Assembly (NCBI GenBank): GCA_002279765.1
Contig: NCCR01000110.1
Location: 1-15,202, forward strand
Direction: 5' to 3'
DNA from: Verrucomicrobia bacterium 12-59-8
Lineage (GTDB): Bacteria; Verrucomicrobiota; Verrucomicrobiae; Verrucomicrobiales; Verrucomicrobiaceae
DNA: 15,202 nt
The translations under genes and the position numbers were made by a program. Position 1 is the first letter of the stretch. The number at the start of each line of letters is the position of its first letter. Shown here one piece after another: positions 7,662-13,996 of this stretch. The notes under the pieces are model-generated. The model saw nothing but the letters and a program-made list of their open reading frames with translations, did not search any database and was not told the origin of the DNA.

Positions 7662-7691
7662 TTGACAGAAGCAGTGTAAATACACGCTAAT
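7662..7691 (+). promoter_or_regulatory. Promoter candidate for the exopolysaccharide plus arm
   Basis: A consensus -35 box TTGACA (7662-7667) is followed after 18 bases by GCTAAT (7686-7691), which matches four of six -10 positions. The sequence from here to the next start is clearly more AT-rich than the surrounding genes. It would drive the GT2 gene at 7778 with a leader of about 80 bases. Confidence 0.45.
7674..7685. promoter_or_regulatory. Operator-like palindrome in the promoter spacer
   Basis: GTGTA and TACAC form a perfect 5-bp inverted repeat around AA. It sits exactly between the -35 and -10 boxes proposed for the polysaccharide locus, a usual place for a repressor or a MerR-type activator. 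The arms are short, so chance is a real alternative. Confidence 0.3.
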
Positions 7692-7718
7692 TTTTCACAT
7701 TTTGCATTTTGCCAAAGC

Positions 7719-7737
7719 TGTATTCGGGGCGAATACA
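7719..7737. repeat. Perfect 8-bp hairpin in the leader of the exopolysaccharide arm
   Basis: TGTATTCG and CGAATACA pair perfectly around a GGG loop. The element lies between the promoter candidate and the ATG at 7778. It is not followed by a T-tract, so it is not an ordinary terminator. It could be a protein-binding operator, a leader hairpin that affects translation, or an RNA processing site. Confidence 0.5.
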
Positions 7738-7777
7738 AATTTCATTCACCTGCACCGGATACATATCATATTTCAGC

Positions 7778-8932
7778 ATGCCATTGACTAACAGTGCCTC
7801 CGCACCTGACCTCAGTTTTGTCTTTCCATGCCTCAACGAGGAGCAAACCCTTGGGACATGCATTCAACAAGTTAAGGCTTCCCTCGATTCAGCCGGCATT
7901 TGTTATGAAATCATCATTGCAGACAACGGCAGCACGGACAGTTCCCGTGAAATCGCACTGAGCATGGGATGCCGGGTGGTACCGGTGGAAGTGCGCGGCT
8001 ATGGGGCGGCATTGCGCGGAGGGATCGAGGCCAGCCAGGCCGAGTATGTCATGTTTGCCGACTCAGACAGCACCTACCTCTACGCGGACGCGGCACCTCT
8101 GTACCGCACGGCCAAGGACGGAAATGCAGACATGGCCATTGCCTCCCGGATGATCGGCCGCATCGAACCGGGAGCGATGCCCGCCCTGCATCGGTGGGTT
8201 GGCACGCCGGTGCTCACCACCCTGATCAACTGGCTCTTCCATGGTAAGCTGTCTGATTGCAATTCCGGCTTTCGCTGCATTCGCAAGTCGGCTTTTGCGA
8301 GTTGGCAGATTCGCTCCAATGGCATGGAATTCGCCTCCGAGTTGCTGATCAAAGCGCTCAAAGCCGGGGCGCGCTCCGTGGAGATTTCTTCCGGCCTGCG
8401 CAAAGGACCGGAAGGACGTGTCGCGCATCTGCGGACATGGCGTGATGGCATGCGCCATCTGCTGTTCATTTTCTCGGAGAAACCCCAACTCTTTGAGTTG
8501 TTTGGCCTTGCTACAGTGCTGATCACCACCCTGCTGCAGATCACGGCCTTCTGCACCGGGCCGGTGAGCATCGGCGGAGTATTTCACATTTTCGATCTAC
8601 ACAGCGAGGCTTTGCTGCTGCTTGCGGGCATCATCGGCGCACAGTTCTACCTGTTCGGCTGCATGCTCTATTTGCAGAGCCAGGACCGTCCGCTCGGCAT
8701 CACCAGAAAATTAATTCATCTTGATGAAGGAGTGCTGTTTTTCACCCTGCTCGCAACGCTTGGTGCCTGTGCGCTTCTAGCAGGTTACATCGCTGTCAGA
8801 TGGTCACTTTCCGGCTTTGAAAACCTACACTTGGCCCGTGACCTGCTATTCTGGTCTCATCCTCTTGCGATTTCCATTTCATTCTGTGTGGGTTTGCTAG
8901 GGCTCCATGTGCTCAAGAAAGCTCAAAAGTAA
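7778..8932 (+). CDS. Membrane-anchored family 2 glycosyltransferase (DPM1/GtrB-like)
   Basis: I start at the ATG at 7778 (384 residues). The frame is open upstream to a TTG at 7709, but those 23 residues do not look like part of the domain and overlap the leader hairpin. The GT2 catalytic domain covers about residues 12-230. Motifs are FPCLNEE (16-22), IIADNGSTDSS with D49, the metal-binding DSD at 95-97, and SDCNSGFRCIRKSAF. The C-terminal part has about four membrane segments, as in polyprenyl-phosphate sugar transferases such as GtrB. It probably moves a sugar from a nucleotide donor onto a lipid phosphate or a lipid-linked glycan at the inner membrane face. It is the first gene of the plus arm, ahead of the initiating sugar transferase. 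The donor sugar is unknown. Confidence 0.88.
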   Translation: MPLTNSASAPDLSFVFPCLNEEQTLGTCIQQVKASLDSAGICYEIIIADNGSTDSSREIALSMGCRVVPVEVRGYGAALRGGIEASQAEYVMFADSDSTYLYADAAPLYRTAKDGNADMAIASRMIGRIEPGAMPALHRWVGTPVLTTLINWLFHGKLSDCNSGFRCIRKSAFASWQIRSNGMEFASELLIKALKAGARSVEISSGLRKGPEGRVAHLRTWRDGMRHLLFIFSEKPQLFELFGLATVLITTLLQITAFCTGPVSIGGVFHIFDLHSEALLLLAGIIGAQFYLFGCMLYLQSQDRPLGITRKLIHLDEGVLFFTLLATLGACALLAGYIAVRWSLSGFENLHLARDLLFWSHPLAISISFCVGLLGLHVLKKAQK

Positions 8933-9079
8933 TCCTTGCCATTTCAGCCCGAACATTCGCCCACCAAGTCTTTCCAAATGCTCACAGAACAAGTCTTGCA
9001 ATCATTCGCCGTCGTGGCTCGTTACCGGGCTGTTTAGTGTTTTTTAACCATTTCCGTCGCTCCTTTACGATAGCATACC

Positions 9080-10576
9080 ATGCATAGTTCAAACAGAGGC
9101 CACTGGACAAACATTGGCATTCGCGCCCTGCGTGATGTCTCCGTGTTTATCGGCGCTTACCTGCTCGCGAACTACGTGCGCTTCACGGAACTTTGGCGCC
9201 TCGAGGACTATGTTGCCCCGATCCTAGCCGGAGCGGTAGCTCTGAGTGCGTCGGTCTATGTTCTCGGACTCTACTCCGTCGAATCACAGCGGAGATCGAC
9301 TTTCCTCATTCACAGCATCCTGCTGACATTTGCGTTCATCATTTCATTCATGATCATCACCCTGGTGGGATACATGAGTTTTGACCTGCGCATCGGTCGC
9401 GGTTTCATGGCCCTTGGCTGCCTGTTTTCCTATCCGGTACTGCTGGCCGGCCACTGGCTGATGTACCACAAGCATCGGATCTCTCCTGAACGGGTCGCAT
9501 TTGTGGCGGAATCCCCGGAGGAGCTTGAGGAGTATCGGCTCATGCTTGCCAAATGTCCGCCTGGAGTGAACTTGGTCGGACGTATCGGCATTGAAGAGGA
9601 TAGCGACACTCAGGACGACTTTCTTGGACGGCTACGCAATGCCCGCAGGCTTATCCGGGTGCATAAGCTGGATCGAATCATTTTCACTGAGCAGCGGGTC
9701 GAAGACGAGAAGGCCCGGCATGAATTCAGACGTCTGCGTTATCTGGGGTTTTCGTGCAACAGCCTGATCTCCGTCTGTGAGCGCCACTTGAACTATGTAC
9801 CGCTGCATCTGGTGACAATGAACTGGCTGCTGCAGTCGGAATCAGTTTCGCGCAGTTTTTATTTTAGCAAGCTCAAGCGGTTCTTTGACATCACCACCTC
9901 GCTCATCCTGCTGGTAGTTCTCGCGCCATTCCTGCTGCTGGGCATGGCCATCGTTCGCTTCTTTTCGCCTGAAGGCTCAGTGTTCTTCCGTCAGGAGCGG
10001 GTGGGACGCTTCGGCAAGCGCTTTCAGATCTACAAGTTGCGCAGCATGCGCACAGACGCCGAAAAAGGTGGTGCTGTCTGGTCTTCCATATCCGCTGACC
10101 CTCGTGTGTTCCCTGGCGGTGCGTTCCTGCGCCGTTATCGGATCGACGAAATCCCCCAGTTGCTAAATGTGCTGCGCGGAGAAATGTCCTTCGTTGGACC
10201 ACGACCGGAGCGTCCTGAATTTGTAGCCAAGCTGTCACGGGTGCTTCCACACTACCAGGAACGTCACATGCTGCAGCCTGGGCTGACGGGCTGGGCGCAG
10301 GTATGCTACCCTTATGGAGCCTCCATCAACGATGCCAAGTGCAAGCTGGAGTACGACCTTTATTACTTAAAACACGCCGGGGTGCTCTTCGACAGTCTTA
10401 TCCTACTGGACACCGTGCGTGTGGTGATCGGTGGCGGATTGAAAAGCCACACTCAGCAGCGCTACACGACGGGAATCGACTTTGACCTTGATGCTACCGA
10501 CGCAGAACCGCAGGCTGATGGCGCTGACCTTCCCCAACGGCCCGCCACGGAAATTCGCGGCCTAGCCGAGGTCTGA
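9080..10576 (+). CDS. Polyprenyl-phosphate sugar-1-phosphate transferase (WcaJ/EpsE-type initiator)
   Basis: The 498-residue protein has four or five N-terminal membrane segments (within about 15-130), a CoA-binding-like middle region (about 135-245), and a C-terminal bacterial sugar transferase domain (about 262-465). Signature stretches are KRFFDITTSLILL with its membrane-dipping helix, FFRQERVGRFGKRFQIYKLRSM, and RIDEIPQLLNVLRGEMSFVG with catalytic D356-E357, followed by PRPERPEF and GLTGWAQV. Such enzymes start an exopolysaccharide or capsule repeat unit by transferring a sugar phosphate to undecaprenyl phosphate. The last 30 residues are a polar tail. The gene lies 147 bases after the GT2 gene on the same strand. 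I see no good promoter or terminator in that gap. It converges on the minus arm with 9 bases between stops. Confidence 0.93.
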   Translation: MHSSNRGHWTNIGIRALRDVSVFIGAYLLANYVRFTELWRLEDYVAPILAGAVALSASVYVLGLYSVESQRRSTFLIHSILLTFAFIISFMIITLVGYMSFDLRIGRGFMALGCLFSYPVLLAGHWLMYHKHRISPERVAFVAESPEELEEYRLMLAKCPPGVNLVGRIGIEEDSDTQDDFLGRLRNARRLIRVHKLDRIIFTEQRVEDEKARHEFRRLRYLGFSCNSLISVCERHLNYVPLHLVTMNWLLQSESVSRSFYFSKLKRFFDITTSLILLVVLAPFLLLGMAIVRFFSPEGSVFFRQERVGRFGKRFQIYKLRSMRTDAEKGGAVWSSISADPRVFPGGAFLRRYRIDEIPQLLNVLRGEMSFVGPRPERPEFVAKLSRVLPHYQERHMLQPGLTGWAQVCYPYGASINDAKCKLEYDLYYLKHAGVLFDSLILLDTVRVVIGGGLKSHTQQRYTTGIDFDLDATDAEPQADGADLPQRPATEIRGLAEV

Positions 10577-10585
10577 TCTCCGTCC

Positions 10586-11749
10586 TCAAGCCGTGCGCAG
10601 CAGGTCGAGGTATTTCTGAGCACAATTCTCCCAGGAATAGCTCCTGGTGGCAAGGTGCAGAGCGTTTTCATCTGGCGGATGCTTCAATACGACCAGAAGC
10701 GCGGCGGCGTAAGCATTTGCATTGCGCTGCTTGACCAGAAATCGTCTTCCCAAGATCGGCTCCACCACTTCGGAGATACCACCCACATCCATGCAAACGG
10801 GTGCACGTCCGCTGGACAGGGACTCGAGGACTACGTTGGGCACCCCTTCATTGTGACTGGTCAGACAGACGGCATCTGCAGCCTGCATCCAACGCGCGAC
10901 CTGCGGTGCCGCATGACGACCGAGGAAGCACACTTGTTCGGTGATGCCAAGCTCGGTGGCCTGGGCACGCAAGGAGGCCTCAAGCGGCCCGCCGCCAATC
11001 AAAGCCAGCCGTACCGGTTGTCCGACAGATGCCTTAACCTGGGCAAAGGCCGCAAGCAGAAGATCCAGCCCTTTGACCGGCAGGAAATTGCCGACGAAAA
11101 GCAGCAGCCGCTCGTCATGTGGCACGTTGAACTCATCGCGTGCGGCGGTGCGCGACGCCGGTTTAAAGGTGTGCACATCCACCCCATTGTAAACGGTATG
11201 CACCTTGCTGCTCGGCACACCATGACGAACCAGGCGTTTTTCCAAATCCTGGCTGCGGGTCACGATGGCTTTGACGTGGCGGGTCATGGCGAGGATCGCG
11301 CGACGCCGCAAGGGCATGTCCAGATAGCGATGCACATCAGAGCCCTGCGCGACTGCGACGACAGGCACCCCCCAGGCGGCAGCCTGCAAGACCACACCGC
11401 AGGCATCAGGAAAGAGCCATGGCACCAAAATCGCCTGCGGAGAAAAATCCTGGGGAAGAGATTTCCGTGCTCTGGCAAAGGCCCATGCAAACAGCCGGTG
11501 GTTCATACCCCCGAACCGGGGCACATAAGGGGCCCAGAAATAGTCGGGCTGCAAACCGGCGTCTTCAGACCGTGACTGCAATTGATTTGAGGCGGAGCCA
11601 AAATGCCTAAACGACGGGCGAAACGCCTGCACACGGATGTTGAGTCCGGGATCCAGCTTTTGCAGGGCATGCACGAGTGTGGCGTTATCGAGTCCGCGCC
11701 AGGGCTCGTTCAGATCTGGAAATAGATTGGTGGCGACAAGCAGATTCAT
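10586..11749 (-). CDS. Family 4 glycosyltransferase, last gene of the minus operon
   Basis: The 387-residue protein has the two-lobe GT-B layout of GT4 retaining glycosyltransferases. The N-terminal lobe opens MNLLVATNLFPDLNEPWRG, and an acceptor-side GSDVHRY lies at 136-142. The donor lobe has YNGVD (187-191), GNFLPVKGLDLLLAAF with K226, and the E-x7-E pair E301/E309 in EGVPNVVLES, followed by SSGRAPVCMDVGGISEVV. It would transfer a sugar from a nucleotide donor during assembly of the polysaccharide repeat at the cytoplasmic face of the membrane. It begins 3 bases after the deacetylase-like stop and has an AAGGA 8 bases before its ATG, one of the few clear Shine-Dalgarno motifs here. No terminator was found before the convergent neighbour. 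Confidence 0.93.
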   Translation of the reverse strand: MNLLVATNLFPDLNEPWRGLDNATLVHALQKLDPGLNIRVQAFRPSFRHFGSASNQLQSRSEDAGLQPDYFWAPYVPRFGGMNHRLFAWAFARARKSLPQDFSPQAILVPWLFPDACGVVLQAAAWGVPVVAVAQGSDVHRYLDMPLRRRAILAMTRHVKAIVTRSQDLEKRLVRHGVPSSKVHTVYNGVDVHTFKPASRTAARDEFNVPHDERLLLFVGNFLPVKGLDLLLAAFAQVKASVGQPVRLALIGGGPLEASLRAQATELGITEQVCFLGRHAAPQVARWMQAADAVCLTSHNEGVPNVVLESLSSGRAPVCMDVGGISEVVEPILGRRFLVKQRNANAYAAALLVVLKHPPDENALHLATRSYSWENCAQKYLDLLRTA

Positions 11750-11752
11750 CGG

Positions 11753-12859
11753 TCAGTTCCTTTGCAGACACGGAGGTGGAGAGTACAGGTGATCTCGCCA
11801 AGGCCCAGCATCCCCCCCACCCTTCCCGTCTTCAGCCGCATGGAGGATGTTCACCAGTTCACGAGAGCTCACATAATGCAGGCGAAAGCCTTCAAGCGCA
11901 GCCAGTTCAAGGAGTTCTGTGTGAAAACGGCGGCGGGCGTCACCTATCACCGACGAATGATTTTTTTCTGGCGCGCCGTGGGTGTGGAGTTTCATGAAGC
12001 ACCAGTTTTCTGCGCCTTGCACGGAGATGTCGGCCTTACGCCATTGCCGGAAGCGGCGGATCGTCGGTGGATTGGCGGGACCGAGGTCTGAATTTTCCAC
12101 CCGTGGCAGCACGCCGCATTTGCGCCTAGTCCAGTCCAGCATGAGCGGACCTTGCACGAGCAGCAGATGGTCAGGCTTTTCACGCAGAGACTGCGTTGCA
12201 CCAGCTAGGACTGCCGCAGGTGTGCCGCGATGATGGGAGCAACCATTGAGCGTGCTCTTGGAGTAATAGAGACTGTTGACGATGGGGGCCTGCGTGCGGT
12301 GAGGTGCTGAGGGCATGGTCAGGTCCGCGTAGCAGCCGGCTTGTTTCAGCAGCGCCAGCTCCCCGCGCACGCCGCAGCCTGTGCCGGTGGGGTCGGAATC
12401 ATCCAACGCCCAGTTGCCATGAATGAAGCCGAACGTCGCTGCACCGGCTGCATTGCTGCCGAGCAAACCGTGAGTGCGCAAGTTTGCTTTGCCGAGTTCA
12501 ATGGCGGCACAAAAATTCTCTGCTGTGTCATTGTGGTGGTGCAGGTGGATCTCCACTTCATTGCGACTGCTTATGCAGAGATCAGCCAGTGATTGCAGCA
12601 GTTCCGAATCATACTGCTCCACCGGATAAAAAAAGGTGTGTCGGGGTGTCTGGCCGTCATGATCCACGCCGGTGGCCAGGATGTCAGGCAGCCGGGAATG
12701 CCATTGCTCCATGCGCCGCATGGCACCCGCCTTGTCGGTATGGTGAAACGGCTCGAAGTGGTCGCACACGGCGAGCATGACATCGGTGATCGGAGCCTTG
12801 GGCCGAAGGAGGGTATCCTTGAGCCAGGGCAGCAGCCAGCGGTCCATTGCTTTGATCAT
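11753..12859 (-). CDS. Divergent polysaccharide-deacetylase-like protein
   Basis: I choose the ATG at 12859 (368 residues), 4 bases after the upstream GT2 stop. The frame extends to an ATG at 12943, but the extra 28 residues overlap the GT2 gene and are Cys/Ala-rich. The fold resembles NodB-type deacetylases, with a departure at the key sites. Where canonical members have TFDDG, this has AVCDHFEPF (D33, H34). The metal-site region reads EVEIHLHHHND (H105, H107-H109, D111). Further conserved-looking patches are FFYPVEQYD, FGFIHGNWALDD and MKLHTHG (H292, H294). It may deacetylate the exopolysaccharide or a lipid-linked intermediate, but a different hydrolase chemistry is possible. There is no signal peptide, so it would act in the cytoplasm unless the start is wrong. 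Its place inside a glycosyltransferase operon supports polysaccharide modification. Confidence 0.72.
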   Translation of the reverse strand: MIKAMDRWLLPWLKDTLLRPKAPITDVMLAVCDHFEPFHHTDKAGAMRRMEQWHSRLPDILATGVDHDGQTPRHTFFYPVEQYDSELLQSLADLCISSRNEVEIHLHHHNDTAENFCAAIELGKANLRTHGLLGSNAAGAATFGFIHGNWALDDSDPTGTGCGVRGELALLKQAGCYADLTMPSAPHRTQAPIVNSLYYSKSTLNGCSHHRGTPAAVLAGATQSLREKPDHLLLVQGPLMLDWTRRKCGVLPRVENSDLGPANPPTIRRFRQWRKADISVQGAENWCFMKLHTHGAPEKNHSSVIGDARRRFHTELLELAALEGFRLHYVSSRELVNILHAAEDGKGGGDAGPWRDHLYSPPPCLQRN

Positions 12860-12863
12860 GCGT

Positions 12864-13996
12864 TCAGGATCTACGGGTTCGTTTCCATGTGGTTTTCTGT
12901 CCGCCACGCAGCCAGCGCAGGCAGCCCAGCAGCAGGGCGGCATTCATGGAGGCAAAGTAGGCGCTCACGGCTGCTAGCCGTCCCAGCGGGCCAGGCAGAC
13001 GGGAGGAGAAAAAGCCGGCGGCTGTGAGTGTCAGGACAGCCAGACAAGCTGCACCCACCACGAAAGAACCAGCAGCACCCAACAACAGCAGCGCAAACAC
13101 CGCCAGCAATGCGCTAAGCATGAAAAAGGGAACAAGCCAGCGCAGCACCTTGTGGGAGAAAAACACCCAGGCCGCAAGACCGTGCGCCGGGTTCAGCAGC
13201 GCCAGACAGCGAGCGAGGATCTGATAGTCCCCCGCCCCGATGCGTACCCGCCTGCCAAACTCATCTGACAGTGCCGGTGGCAGTTCCTCATAGGCCAGGG
13301 CGGCAGGCTCAAACAAGACGGCCCATCCCTCCATCAGCAATCGCAGCGGGACGTAAAGATCCTCCACCACGATCTCCGGCGGGCAGCCCGTCCACAAATC
13401 GCGCCGCAGGGCATAGTTGGCACCATTGGCACCGAGCAGAACGCCGCGACCGCCCTCATGCTGTTTCAGCCACGTTTCCAGTTTCCAGTAAATGCCTTCA
13501 GACTGGGTGTGAGCCTCCCCTTCGCGTGGTCTGAATACCAGCTTGCCACAAACGTGTCAGGCGCGAAGTCCACATTCGCATCGCTCAGCACGAGAATGCT
13601 GCCTTTTGCCTGCGGGCACACCTCATTGAGCACCCTCACCTTCCCACGCCGTTCCGTGAAATGCCGCACCTGCACGCGGGCATCTCCACCTGCGGCCAGG
13701 GCAGCCAGTTGCTCGGTGCCATCGTCTGATCCATCGGAAGCAATAATGATCTCCAGGCGCTCCGTAGGATAAACACACTGCAACAGGTTTTCGACGCGGC
13801 GGGAGATGCAGCCGGCCTCATTGTAGCCGACCACGACCACGGAGATAAGAGGCAGAGATGGCTCCTCCTGCGTGGGAGGCAGCGGCAGCGGCGGCCTGCG
13901 GCGGCCAATGACACGCCACCAGAGCGGATACCCAACGTAGCAGTGCAGCACTGCGGCCACACTTGCCATAAGAACGATCCAAGCGGCGACGATCAT
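12864..13996 (-). pseudogene. Frameshifted family 2 glycosyltransferase (internal out-of-frame deletion)
   Basis: The start is the ATG at 13996, which overlaps the upstream TGA as ATGA. The first frame gives 147 good codons: a membrane helix (1-29), GYNEAG (57-62), ASDGSDDGTE, and VLSDANVDFAPD ending at 13556. After that it turns to nonsense and stops at 13466. The second frame picks up at once with VCGKLVFRPREGEAHTQSEG near 13553. It continues through YWKLETWLKQHEGGRGVLLG, GANGANYALRRD, the catalytic VEDLYVPLRL and three or four C-terminal membrane helices, to the TGA at 12864. In this family a helical stretch of roughly 12-16 residues separates the aspartate region from VCG, and it is missing. 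A deletion of 3n+1 bases therefore explains the break better than a single-base error. The gene is probably dead, or the assembly is wrong here. Confidence 0.85.

Noticed and set aside
7709..7777. TTG start adding 23 residues to the first GT2 gene
   Set aside because: The added residues are not domain-like, and the region holds the leader hairpin. The ATG at 7778 begins just before the GT2 fold.
9043..9071. Possible promoter (TACGAT -10) before the sugar transferase
   Set aside because: No acceptable -35 box at the right spacing, and the -10 would be only 8 bases from the ATG.
10655..11575. Plus-strand open frame of 306 codons opposite the last GT4 gene
   Set aside because: The minus-strand product has full GT4 motifs. 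The plus frame reads as His/Arg/Gln-rich sequence with no recognisable features.
12860..12943. Longer start for the deacetylase-like protein at 12943
   Set aside because: It would overlap the GT2 reading frame by 80 bases and add a Cys/Ala-rich segment unlike a domain. The ATG at 12859 fits the tight operon spacing.
13440..13600. Programmed ribosomal frameshift in the GT2 gene
   Set aside because: There is no slippery heptamer at the junction, and family residues are missing between the frames, which frameshifting would not cause.
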